9,857 bases of DNA from a bacterium. Its GTDB lineage: Bacteria; Planctomycetota; JACOTG01; JAUIME01. Positions 1 to 7,412 of this stretch are shown here, one piece after another. Both the position numbers and the translations under genes were made by a program. How positions within the stretch are numbered: the first letter of the stretch is position 1; each line of letters opens with the position of its first letter. The notes below the pieces were generated by a model that was not told the origin of the DNA, made no database searches, and saw nothing but the letters and a program-made list of their open reading frames with translations. The DNA lies in contig JAUIME010000131.1 of NCBI GenBank assembly GCA_030433195.1, positions 1 to 9,857 of the forward strand, given 5' to 3'.

Positions 1-948
1 TTCCCAGCGAGATTCAACTTGTCGTCGCTCGATGGAACGAACGGGTTCGTCATCGTCGCACCGTTCGCGGACGATCAGTTCAGCAGCAAACTCTCGAATC
101 TCGGTGATATCGATGGAGACGGCTTCGATGACCTGGGCGTGGGCGCATTCCTAGCTGATGGCGAGGACCCGGAGAGTGGGGCTGCGTATGTCGTGTTTGG
201 AGGGAGAACGCTTCCGAGCGCAGGCGCCGCGCTCCCGAATGTCCCGCGACGAGTGCCCCTGGGTGTGCCGGATGGGCGAAGAAGTTTCGTGATGTGGGGA
301 TTCGAGGAGAATGCCTGGGCCGGCTACGATGTCACCACAGCGGGAGACTTCGATGGCGACGGCTTCGCGGACATCATCGTAGGAGCTTCGCGTCGTTCGC
401 CCGCCAATCGAGGTGGGGCGGGAGAGTCCTATGTGATCTACGGCAAACCCGGGCTCACATGCTTCGACGGTACAGTGAACGGGGGGACGGGGTCGCCAAA
501 CGATGTGTTGACCGTCAACGGCCAATCGGGAAACGCTCGAAGGAGCGTCACGATCGCCGCAGACGCCGATGTGATCCTCACCCTTCGGAAACCGCCGATG
601 GGCGGGTCGGGTCGGTTCGTAGTACAAGCCGCGCTGGGAGCCGGTGCATCGAGTGGTGGGACCCCGCTTCCCTCGTTGATCGGAACGACGTGTAGCCGTT
701 TCGTCCTTCCAAATCCGACACCGCCGGTGATCGTGCTGAACAACCTCGGTCGTCGAACGCTCCTCGGCTCGAGCACCTACTTCGGAACGCCACTTCAGGA
801 CCCGTCGCCGGCTCCAGTTGGGGTGCGGCTCGGTTCGCTCGCGGTCGGAATGAGGTTGACCGTACAGGGGATCATCGTCGATCCCGGCGCGACGAGCCCG
901 AGGCAGCTGAGCACGACGAACGCGATTTCGGTCGACGTCGTTCCGTAA
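1..948 (+). CDS. FG-GAP repeat (integrin-alpha-like beta-propeller) protein, C-terminal part
   Basis: The frame is open at the left edge, so this is the 3' part of a longer gene: 315 codons are visible, ending in TAA at 946-948. The in-frame TTG at 19 is not a credible start, because the upstream codons (FPARFN) already belong to the repeat phrase that continues LSSLDGTNGF. Two FG-GAP blades are clear. Each has a calcium-loop motif: DIDGDGFDD at codons 36-44, followed by a YVVFGG strand, and DFDGDGFAD at codons 116-124, followed by YVIYGKPG. From about codon 150 there is a non-repeat C-terminal domain that is predicted to be beta-rich, with a cysteine at each end of its first half (TCFDG and GTTCSRF) and a closing phrase LTVQGIIVDPGA. 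Known for the family: such proteins are exported and bind calcium through these loops. Any role in adhesion or surface display is inference. The product's partner or ligand cannot be told from the sequence. The family call is firm. Confidence 0.88.
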   Translation, partial: FPARFNLSSLDGTNGFVIVAPFADDQFSSKLSNLGDIDGDGFDDLGVGAFLADGEDPESGAAYVVFGGRTLPSAGAALPNVPRRVPLGVPDGRRSFVMWGFEENAWAGYDVTTAGDFDGDGFADIIVGASRRSPANRGGAGESYVIYGKPGLTCFDGTVNGGTGSPNDVLTVNGQSGNARRSVTIAADADVILTLRKPPMGGSGRFVVQAALGAGASSGGTPLPSLIGTTCSRFVLPNPTPPVIVLNNLGRRTLLGSSTYFGTPLQDPSPAPVGVRLGSLAVGMRLTVQGIIVDPGATSPRQLSTTNAISVDVVP

Positions 949-1098
949 CAGGGAGTTGTGAGGCGTCCGAGAGAGTTCACGACTGCTTCACGTGCCTCGA
1001 TGTCGCGTTCGAGCCGAACTTCGTTCGACATTTGCGATCGAAATGAAGCCGCTTCACCTTGGCGTAGCGGCCATCGCCGTCTCGCTTCGATCGAGCAT

Positions 1099-1138
1099 GA
1101 CCGGAGCGGCCGAGCTTTCGCACTCGGCCGCTCCTGTC
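1099..1138. terminator. Perfect GC-rich hairpin between convergent genes, likely bidirectional terminator
   Basis: A perfect 12-bp inverted repeat, GGAGCGGCCGAG at 1103-1114 and CTCGGCCGCTCC at 1123-1134, encloses an 8-nt loop. Three more base pairs extend the stem outward (1099-1101 with 1136-1138) past one C/T mismatch. It sits between the FG-GAP stop (948) and the toroid-protein stop (1165), where both transcripts need to end. A good U tract is missing on either strand; only a loosely T-rich run, TGTCGTTCTCGTT, follows on the plus side. The stem is certain, its termination function is inferred from position. Confidence 0.6.
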
Positions 1139-1164
1139 GTTCTCGTTCGGTTGCTGCTCGAGGA

Positions 1165-2385
1165 CTACCGGCCGGTTTCCCAGAGGCTGAACGGGCGGGC
1201 GATCGGCAGGTGGTGCGGGCGCGGTTCGAGCAGCGGCGGCTCGCTCGCGAACGTGCTCGACGGCTTCACGAGCGACACCGCGAGGATGCACTCGCCGTTG
1301 GCTTCGGTGAGCTCGGTCGAACCGTCCATGTAGAGATCCCATCCACCGGAGGGGAGCTGCGTCGTCGCGATGAACGTCGAGCCGGCGGTGCGGGCGTCCC
1401 GCGACGGCGTGTGGTTGCGGTAGAGGAAGAGCGCGACGACCGAGTACGCCGTCTCTTGGTACGAGGCGGTCGGGAAGTTGTCGCTGAAGCCCCACGAACC
1501 GTCGACGTTCTGCCTCGATAGAATCAGGTCGCGCGTCGAGTCGGCCATCGACGGCAGCACGCCGGTTCCCTTGAGCGCGATCACGATTCCGGCGAGACCG
1601 ATGTCGTAGAAGTTCTGAGTCGGGTCGGAGATGTCGAAGAGCGGGTTGGCCGACACGAGATCCTCGGAGATGACATTGGCGATCGCGACCGCCTGCGGGC
1701 GGAACTCGTTGTTGCGATACGCCTTCTCGAGAGCGATCGCGCTGATGACGAAGAGCGACAGATCCCAAGGATAGATGCCCGGGATCCCTTGTCCGCTGCG
1801 GCTGTCACGGATCGCTTCGGCCGTGGCTCGCGGGTCGAACGGATCGCCCCCGATGTCGTTCAGCGCGCTGTACCAGTTGTCGCGCGCGAAGTCGCGATAG
1901 GTCTCGTCTCCGGTGATCTTCCAGAGCTGCGTGAGGAACGCGGCATCGGGGCCGGAGTTGATCGTCGGGTCCGCCACGAATCCTTGGTAGGCGTCGATGA
2001 GGCCGAGCAGCGCGCGTGGCTGATTCGTTCCCCGCTGGAAACCGAGCGCCGAACCGAGCGCGCACGCGCCGTAGATGTTGGTCGGGCTCGCGCCGACCGA
2101 GTGGCTCGGCTCGCCGAGCGCGATCGTGAAGTCCCATCCGCCGTCGTCCGGATCGTCGGGTGTCTCGGATCCTTCGGCACCGTTGCCCGCGTTGTCGGCG
2201 AGGATGTCCGCCTGCAGGTCGATCAGTCGGTCCGTACCCTTCGTGATGACTTCGGACTGCGTCTGCGCGCGTGCGCACGGCGACAGCAACAGCGCGAGAG
2301 CGATCGCGGCCACCGTGACGGTGACACCGCGTGCGCGGCGGTCACGTCCTCTGGACATACCGGGGGCGGATTCTGTGCACGACAT
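1165..2385 (-). CDS. Exported alpha/alpha-toroid protein with prenyltransferase/squalene-cyclase-like repeats
   Basis: This is a 406-residue secreted protein. Start choice: of two ATGs 6 nt apart (2391 and 2385) only the second has a proper ribosome binding site, AAGGAG with a 7-nt spacer. Residues 1-40 are a signal peptide: an Arg-rich n-region (RGRDRRARG), a hydrophobic core (VTVTVAAIALALLLS) and a cleavage-like site at CARA|QT. The mature part is helix-rich and carries two matches to the QW pattern Q-x3-G-x-W, QNVDGSW at 292-298 and QLPSGGW at 343-349, with an earlier partial copy DDGGWDF at 80-86. These repeats mark the alpha/alpha-toroid fold shared by squalene/hopene cyclases, protein prenyltransferase beta subunits and some polysaccharide lyases. 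The export signal and the short length (hopene cyclases are over 600 residues) argue against a triterpene cyclase. Polysaccharide binding or cleavage, or a structural role in the envelope, is possible but unproven. It faces the FG-GAP gene tail-to-tail and looks monocistronic. Confidence 0.8.
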   Translation of the reverse strand: MSCTESAPGMSRGRDRRARGVTVTVAAIALALLLSPCARAQTQSEVITKGTDRLIDLQADILADNAGNGAEGSETPDDPDDGGWDFTIALGEPSHSVGASPTNIYGACALGSALGFQRGTNQPRALLGLIDAYQGFVADPTINSGPDAAFLTQLWKITGDETYRDFARDNWYSALNDIGGDPFDPRATAEAIRDSRSGQGIPGIYPWDLSLFVISAIALEKAYRNNEFRPQAVAIANVISEDLVSANPLFDISDPTQNFYDIGLAGIVIALKGTGVLPSMADSTRDLILSRQNVDGSWGFSDNFPTASYQETAYSVVALFLYRNHTPSRDARTAGSTFIATTQLPSGGWDLYMDGSTELTEANGECILAVSLVKPSSTFASEPPLLEPRPHHLPIARPFSLWETGR

Positions 2386-2392
2386 GGTCATT

Positions 2393-2398
2393 CTCCTT
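2393..2398 (-). promoter_or_regulatory. Ribosome binding site that decides the toroid-protein start
   Basis: On the minus strand AAGGAG lies 7 nt before the ATG at 2385 but only 1 nt before the ATG at 2391. This favours the downstream ATG (MSCTES) as the true start. Confidence 0.65.
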
Positions 2399-2509
2399 GC
2401 TCGAGGATCTTCGGCTCGCGACGACGCGACCCCAACGGTAGGTCGCCGCCGGGGCGCCCGTAACGGCAGCCGGCACTGCGCGGTGGGACCCCTCATACTC
2501 CAGCCGAAC

Positions 2510-2540
2510 ACCGTACCGATGAGGTCCCGAGGTTGCAACC
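2510..2540 (-). promoter_or_regulatory. Perfect 10-bp palindrome with weak promoter-like boxes upstream of the toroid gene
   Basis: GGTTGCAACC at 2531-2540 is a perfect palindrome in the 208-bp gap between the flavoprotein gene and the toroid gene. Its core TTGCAA could serve as a -35 box. After a 17-nt spacer, TACGGT (2515 down to 2510) could serve as a -10 box. The matches are only 4/6 and 3/6 to the sigma-70 consensus, and the implied leader of about 120 nt is long. The palindrome is plain to see; a promoter or operator role is a guess. Confidence 0.2.
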
Positions 2541-2564
2541 CGACCGATTCTCGTGGAGGGATTG

Positions 2565-2596
2565 TGAGGAGAGCCGCCGTCCGCTGATTCTCCTCA
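2565..2596 (-). repeat. Inverted repeat over the stop codon of the flavoprotein gene, possible 3' hairpin
   Basis: On the minus strand TGAGGAGA (its first three bases are the TGA stop of the flavoprotein gene) is followed after 16 nt by the exact complement TCTCCTCA. In RNA this gives an 8-bp stem directly at the 3' end of the nifJ operon. It could be a terminator or a 3' stabilising hairpin, but no U tract follows (CAATCCCTCC), so the function is uncertain. Confidence 0.35.
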
Positions 2597-3595
2597 GAAC
2601 GCGCGCTCACGGTAGCTGCGAAGGACCTGGAAGTAATTCGCGCGCTCGTGAGCACCGGGTTGCGGGCATCGCTTCAGATTCAGGCTGCCGCGCGCTTGCT
2701 CGAGGGATTCGTATTCGTGGTCCTCGAACCAGCGCGTCATGTCGGCGAGGACCTCGGACAGTCGACCGGGACCATGACGCAACAACTCGGAGACGATTTG
2801 CACCGCATGCGCGCCGCTCATGATCGACTTGATCGCATCGACGGCCGTGTGGACGCCTCCGGTCACGGCCAGCGATGCGTTGACGCGTTCGGATAGCATC
2901 GCGATCCACCGCAGGCGGAGGCGAAGCTCGTGCGAGTCCGATAGGCGCAAGGACGGACGCACGTCGAGTTGCTCGATGTCGAGATCGGGCTGGTAGAAGC
3001 GGTTGAACAAGACGAGACCGTCGGCCCCGGTCAGATCGAGACGACGGGCGAAGTGAGGCAGCGACGTGTAGAACGGCGACAACTTCACCGCGATCGGGAT
3101 GCCGATCGACTGCTTCAGTTCGCGTACGATCGCCTCGGACTCTTCTTCGATGGATGCCGCGGGTACTTCGGCCATATCGGGTACGGAGTACAGATTCAGC
3201 TCGAGCGCTGCGGCGCCGGCTTCCTCGATCTGCTTGGCGTAGTCGACCCATCCGCCGAGGGTCGTACCGTTCAACGAGCCGATCACGAGGAGGGCCGTTC
3301 GCTCGCGGATTCGACGGATCTGGTCGAGGTACTCGTCGGGTCCGAGCCAGAAGGCGTCGCCCGACGGCAAGTAGTCGCTCGCTTCGGCGAACGAATCCTC
3401 GTGACGGTCGACTGCGAACGTCATGGCGGCCTCGTCGTGCGCGAGCTGTTCCTCGAAAAGCGAGTTCATGACGATCGCGTTCGCGCCGGCGTCTTCGAGG
3501 CGGAGCACCGAGTCGATCTCGGTGGCCAAGGGTGAGGCGCCGGGCAAGAGCGGATGAGAGAGTTCGAGTCCGAGGTAGCAGGTGGAAAGATCCAT
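2594..3595 (-). CDS. Dihydroorotate dehydrogenase-like flavoprotein linked to nifJ
   Basis: A 333-residue cytoplasmic protein of the FMN-dependent dihydroorotate dehydrogenase (DHODH) TIM-barrel superfamily. Visible marks in order: the N-terminal flavin-site strand with PLLPGASPLA (15-24), LVIGSLNG (103-110), LELNLYSVP (131-139), the FMN-contacting lysine in KLSPF (K171), LFNRF (196-200) and the phosphate-binding part VTGGVHT (244-250) with GAHAVQIVSELL (261-272). In true class 1 DHODHs the region of LELNLYSVP reads NxSCPN and holds the catalytic Cys. Here no Cys is present, and an ungapped alignment places Ser137 there. It is therefore probably not the pyrimidine-pathway pyrD. The start ATG lies 4 nt after the nifJ stop, with AAGGTG as ribosome binding site, so the two proteins are likely made together. 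Known: DHODH-like genes of this type are often found next to nifJ. Its substrate and role (perhaps passing electrons to or from PFOR or ferredoxin) are inference. The family call is firm. Confidence 0.87.
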   Translation of the reverse strand: MDLSTCYLGLELSHPLLPGASPLATEIDSVLRLEDAGANAIVMNSLFEEQLAHDEAAMTFAVDRHEDSFAEASDYLPSGDAFWLGPDEYLDQIRRIRERTALLVIGSLNGTTLGGWVDYAKQIEEAGAAALELNLYSVPDMAEVPAASIEEESEAIVRELKQSIGIPIAVKLSPFYTSLPHFARRLDLTGADGLVLFNRFYQPDLDIEQLDVRPSLRLSDSHELRLRLRWIAMLSERVNASLAVTGGVHTAVDAIKSIMSGAHAVQIVSELLRHGPGRLSEVLADMTRWFEDHEYESLEQARGSLNLKRCPQPGAHERANYFQVLRSYRERAF

Positions 3596-3599
3596 GACG

Positions 3600-6500
3600 T
3601 CACCTTCCGGGTCGAGACGCGTCCGGGTCGACCGACGTACCCGTCGCTTCACGTGTCGTGCCGCCGTCGACCGTGTCGGTCGTACGATCGCCGGCGCGGT
3701 TTTCTGTCGTGGGGCGCTCGCTCGGGGGAGCGTCGTCGTGCCCCTCCGCGCGCAGTGCGATTCTCGCGAGGTTCTCGTAGACCGTGAAGCGCTCGGCTTC
3801 GACGCGTTGCGCCTTACGCGCGAGTTCGCGGAAGCGTGCGGGGTCGAGCCGCTCGACGATGCGGAAGCGCGCCTCCCCGCGCATGTACTGCTCGACCGGG
3901 ATCTTCGCGGGAGCCGAGTCGAGCGAGAGCGGCGGCTTCCCTTCGCGGATCCGTCGCGGGTCGAATCGGAACAGCGGCCACAGTCCGCTGTCGACGGCGA
4001 GCCTTTGCTGGTCGGCGCCATGGACGAGATCGTAGCCGTGTGCGATGCAGTGGCTGTAGGCGATCACGAGCGACGGGCCCGGGTAGGATTCGGCCTCACG
4101 GATCGCGCGCACGGCCTGCGTGTCCTTCGCGCCGAGTGCGATCCGCGCGACGTATGCCGTGCCGTAGCTCATCGCCATCATGCCGAGGTCCTTCTTGCCG
4201 ACCTCCTTGCCGGCCGCGGCGAACTTCGCTGCCGCAGCGAGCGGCGTCGCCTTGGATTGCTGCCCGCCGGTGTTCGAGTAGACTTCGGTGTCGAGCACGA
4301 GGATGTTGACGTTGCGGTTCGAGGCGAGGACATGATCGAGTCCGCCGAAGCCGATGTCGTAGGCCCATCCATCGCCCCCGACGAGCCAGATGCTGCGCTC
4401 GACGAGCGTGTCCGCGATCGAAGCGAGCTCGGATGCGGCGGACGCTCCAATCGACCGCAAGGCTTCGCGCAGCCGGACGACACGGGCCCGTTGAGCCGCG
4501 ATTCCGGCTTCGTCCGATGGTTCCGCTTCGAGAATGTCGCGCGCGAGATCCGCGCCGATGTCCTTCGCGAGAGTCGTCACCAGGGAACGGGCGCGCGCGG
4601 ACTTGTGGTCGACGGCGAGCCGGATGCCGAACCCGAACTCGGCGTTGTCCTCGAACAGGGAGTTCGACCATGCGGGTCCGCGCCCCTCGTGATTCGTGCA
4701 GTACGGTGTCGTCGGCAAGTTGCCGCCGTAGATCGATGAACAGCCCGTTGCGTTCGCGATCACGGCGCGATCGCCGAAGAGCTGGGTGACGAGCTTCACG
4801 TAGGGCGTCTCGCCGCAGCCCGCACACGCGCCCGAGGCCTCGAAGAGCGGCTGCAAGAGCTGCGTCCCCTTCGGCTCGAGGCGCGCCGTCGTACGATCGA
4901 GCTCGGGGAGGCCGAGGAAGAAATCGTAGTTCTCGCGCTCGTCGTCGACGAGCGACGATCGTGGATGCATGTCGATCGCTTTGTGGCGGGGATTCGACTT
5001 GTCCTTCACGGGACAGACGGCCACGCACAGGGAGCAGCCCGTGCAGTCCTCGGCGGCGACCTGCAGCGTGTAGAGCAGCCCACGATGCTCGACTCCGCGC
5101 GACGGCGTCCTCTTGAAGGTGGGCGGTGCCCCCTCGAGGCTCGCGGTGTCGTAGACCTTGGGCCGGATGGCGGCGTGCGGACACATCAGTGCGCACTTGT
5201 TGCACTGGATGCAGATCGTCTCGTCCCATACCGGAATCTCGCGGGCGAGGTTGCGCTTCTCATAGCGCGACGTGCCGGTGGGCCAGGTGCCGTCGGGTGG
5301 GAAGGCGCTTACGGGGAGCCGGTCGCCGTGGCCCGCGATCATCGCGGCCGTCACCCGCTTCACGAAGTTCGGCGCCGTGTCGGGCACGGCCGGCGGGCGG
5401 GGCGCACCGTTCGGTTCGACTCCGTCGAGCGGCACTTCCACGAGGTGGGCGAGTGTGCTCTCGACCGCGGCGAGGTTGCGCTTCACGAGTTCGGGGCGCT
5501 TCTTGCCGTAGCTCGATTCGATCGCCGCCCGGATCTTGGCGAGCGCAGTATCGAGATCGAGCACGCGAGTGATCGCGAAGAAGCAGGTTTGCATCACGGT
5601 GTTGATGCGTCCCACGAGCCCCGCTTCGCGTGCGATCCGGACGGCGTCGATGGCGTAGATGCGAAGCTCCCGCTCGAGAATGATCTCTTGCACCTCGCGG
5701 GGCAAGTGCCGCCAAACCTCGTCGGCCGCGTGGGGGGTGTTGAGGAGCACCGTCGCCTCACGGTCGGCGAACTCGAGGACGTCCATGGTCTCGAGCAAGC
5801 TCGGTTGGTGGCACGCGACGAAGTTCGCTCGCTCGATGAGGTACGTCGCCCGGATCGGCTCGGGGCCGAATCGCAGATGGGAGACGGTACGAGCACCGGC
5901 TTTTTTCGAGTCGTACACGAAATACCCCTGCGCATGGATCGCGGGGTTCTCGCCGATGATCTTGATCGAGTTCTTGTTCGCGCCGACGGTGCCGTCCGAG
6001 CCGAGCCCGAAGAAGACCGCGCGGGTGGTGGCTTCGGATTCGGTGCGAAACTCCTCGTCGTACTCGATCGAGGATCCGCTGACGTCGTCGACGATCCCGA
6101 CCGTGAAGCGGCGCTTCGGCTCGTCGCGCGAGAGCTCGTCGAAGACGCCCTTGGCCATCGCCGGAGTGAACTCCTTGGACGAAAGACCGAAGCGTCCGCC
6201 GAGGATTCGCGGGCGTTTGGCGAATCGAGGGGCCGCTTCGTCGGAGTCCTCGACGATGGCGGTGAGCACGTCCTGAAAGAGCGGCTCCCCGGCGCTGCCG
6301 GGCTCTTTGGTGCGGTCGAGCACGGCGATCCGTTGCGTGGTGGTCGGAAGGGCGGCGAGGAAACGGTCGATCGCGAACGGCCGGAACAGGCGCACCTTCA
6401 CAACACCGACTCGCTCTCCTTGCGCGACGAGCTGCTCGACGGTCTCGTGCACGGTTTCCGCGCCCGATCCCATGAGTACGACGACTCGTTCTGCTTGCGG

Positions 6501-7343
6501 GTGTCCGATGTATTCGAAGGGGCGATAGCCTCGACCCGTGGCGCGTTCGAATCGGTCCATCGTCTGCTCGACGATGTCGACGCACGACGCGTAGTAGGGC
6601 GTCACGGCTTCGCGCGCCTGGAAGAAGGTGTCGGGGTTCTGCGCCGTCCCGCGGATCACGGGGCGCTCCGGATTGAGCGCCCGTCGTCGGTGCTCGACGA
6701 TCGGCTCGAAACCGAGCAAGGAATCGAGTTGCGAATCGGTGAGCTCACGGACGCGTCGAATCTCGTGGGAGGTTCGGAAACCGTCGAAGAAGTGCAGAAA
6801 CGGGACGCGCGCGCGCAGCGTCGCGGCATGGGCGATCGCGGCGAGGTCGTGAGCTTCCTGCGGCGAGTTCGACGCGAGCATCGCGAAGCCGGTTCCGCGA
6901 CACGCCATGACGTCCGAGTGGTCGCCGAAGATCGAGAGGGCGTGCGTGGCGATCGTCCGTGCCGCGACGTGCAGCACGAACGGGGTAAGCTCACCCGCGA
7001 TCTTGTAGAGGTTGGGGATCATGAGCAGGAGGCCCTGCGACGCCGTGAATGTCGTCGCCAGGGCGCCACCCTGCAAGGCGCCGTGGACTGCCCCGGCCGC
7101 GCCTCCCTCGGATTGCATCTCGGAGACGATCGGGACGCTGCCGAAGACATTCGGGCGTCCGTGCACGGCCCAGTCGTCCGCGAGTTCTCCCATGGCGGAT
7201 GCGGGGGTGATCGGATAGATCGCGATGACTTCGCTCGCGCGATAGGCGACCGACGCGACGGCCTCGTTGCCGTCGATCATGACCTCGCGGGGCTCGACGG
7301 TCGGCGAAGCCGCCGGAGACGGGGGCGTGTGAGATCGGTTCAT
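3600..7343 (-). CDS. nifJ: Pyruvate:ferredoxin (flavodoxin) oxidoreductase, single-chain NifJ/PFOR
   Basis: This 1247-residue cytoplasmic enzyme interconverts pyruvate plus CoA with acetyl-CoA, CO2 and reduced ferredoxin or flavodoxin. All PFOR domains are seen in order. Domain I has the pyruvate-site motif YPITPAS (43-49) and SEMQSEGGAAG (74-84). The gamma-type domain has FGLGSDGTVGANKNSIKI (445-462), followed by a linker with GKKRPELVKRN (613-623). The two-cluster ferredoxin domain has C711/C714/C717/C721 and C767/C770/C773/C777. The TPP domain has GDG at 990-992, NVN at 1011-1013 and YSNTGGQ at 1022-1028. The proximal cluster ligands C840, C843, C868 and C1099 keep the spacing I recall for Desulfovibrio africanus PFOR (812, 815, 840, 1071), so the enzyme looks fully active. 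Start: the ATG at 7343 has GAGG 5 nt upstream; the ATG at 7346 is too close to it. About 50 residues at the C-terminus (from about 1199) form a charged, Thr/Asp/Pro-rich tail beyond the conserved core. First gene of an operon with the DHODH-like flavoprotein. Confidence 0.97.
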   Translation of the reverse strand: MNRSHTPPSPAASPTVEPREVMIDGNEAVASVAYRASEVIAIYPITPASAMGELADDWAVHGRPNVFGSVPIVSEMQSEGGAAGAVHGALQGGALATTFTASQGLLLMIPNLYKIAGELTPFVLHVAARTIATHALSIFGDHSDVMACRGTGFAMLASNSPQEAHDLAAIAHAATLRARVPFLHFFDGFRTSHEIRRVRELTDSQLDSLLGFEPIVEHRRRALNPERPVIRGTAQNPDTFFQAREAVTPYYASCVDIVEQTMDRFERATGRGYRPFEYIGHPQAERVVVLMGSGAETVHETVEQLVAQGERVGVVKVRLFRPFAIDRFLAALPTTTQRIAVLDRTKEPGSAGEPLFQDVLTAIVEDSDEAAPRFAKRPRILGGRFGLSSKEFTPAMAKGVFDELSRDEPKRRFTVGIVDDVSGSSIEYDEEFRTESEATTRAVFFGLGSDGTVGANKNSIKIIGENPAIHAQGYFVYDSKKAGARTVSHLRFGPEPIRATYLIERANFVACHQPSLLETMDVLEFADREATVLLNTPHAADEVWRHLPREVQEIILERELRIYAIDAVRIAREAGLVGRINTVMQTCFFAITRVLDLDTALAKIRAAIESSYGKKRPELVKRNLAAVESTLAHLVEVPLDGVEPNGAPRPPAVPDTAPNFVKRVTAAMIAGHGDRLPVSAFPPDGTWPTGTSRYEKRNLAREIPVWDETICIQCNKCALMCPHAAIRPKVYDTASLEGAPPTFKRTPSRGVEHRGLLYTLQVAAEDCTGCSLCVAVCPVKDKSNPRHKAIDMHPRSSLVDDERENYDFFLGLPELDRTTARLEPKGTQLLQPLFEASGACAGCGETPYVKLVTQLFGDRAVIANATGCSSIYGGNLPTTPYCTNHEGRGPAWSNSLFEDNAEFGFGIRLAVDHKSARARSLVTTLAKDIGADLARDILEAEPSDEAGIAAQRARVVRLREALRSIGASAASELASIADTLVERSIWLVGGDGWAYDIGFGGLDHVLASNRNVNILVLDTEVYSNTGGQQSKATPLAAAAKFAAAGKEVGKKDLGMMAMSYGTAYVARIALGAKDTQAVRAIREAESYPGPSLVIAYSHCIAHGYDLVHGADQQRLAVDSGLWPLFRFDPRRIREGKPPLSLDSAPAKIPVEQYMRGEARFRIVERLDPARFRELARKAQRVEAERFTVYENLARIALRAEGHDDAPPSERPTTENRAGDRTTDTVDGGTTREATGTSVDPDASRPGR
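3601..3606 (-). promoter_or_regulatory. Ribosome binding site overlapping the nifJ stop codon
   Basis: AAGGTG, read on the minus strand, lies 5 nt before the ATG at 3595, and its last two bases are the first two of the nifJ TGA (3602-3600). A ribosome ending nifJ would expose or reuse this site, so translational coupling is likely. Confidence 0.6.
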
Positions 7344-7375
7344 CATCGCCTCGCTTCGGAAAGGAGGAACGGATC

Positions 7376-7412
7376 TGTCACGGTCTTGTGAAGAGGGCAC
7401 ACCGTGTCACGG
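7376..7412. repeat. Direct repeat TGTCACGG plus interrupted inverted repeat upstream of nifJ
   Basis: TGTCACGG occurs at 7376-7383 and again at 7405-7412, 29 bp apart. Between and over them CACGGT (7379-7384) and ACCGTG (7401-7406) form inverted arms, and GTG (7388-7390) with CAC (7398-7400) continue the pairing past a 3-nt bulge. The element lies about 33-69 bp upstream of the nifJ ATG, a place suited to an operator or leader hairpin. No known regulator site is matched well. Confidence 0.35.

Noticed and set aside
1035..1093. Inverted repeat CGATCGAA ... TTCGATCG
   Set aside because: Arms of 8 bp with a 43-nt loop, built from CGATCG, which is frequent in this GC-rich sequence; probably chance.
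2140..2154. Literal D-x-D-D (D78 to D81) in the toroid protein, like the proton donor of squalene-hopene cyclase
   Set aside because: It lies in a short acidic, Gly-rich linker near the N-terminus and runs into a partial QW repeat (DDGGWDF), not at the central position used by cyclases. The protein is also exported and too short.
3582..4739. Plus-strand open frame of 385 codons antisense to the 3' part of nifJ
   Set aside because: Shadow of the PFOR reading frame, with Arg/Glu/Val-rich composition and no recognisable domain.
4965..7391. Plus-strand open frame of 808 codons antisense to nifJ
   Set aside because: It mirrors nifJ codons in GC-rich DNA, shows no family motif and is rich in Arg, Glu, Asp and Val as expected of a shadow frame. 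The minus strand has every PFOR motif.
7386..7406. Possible Rex (redox repressor) site, TTGTGAA followed by CACACC
   Set aside because: The left half matches but the spacing between TTGTG and CACA is 7 nt instead of 8 and the right half is poor.
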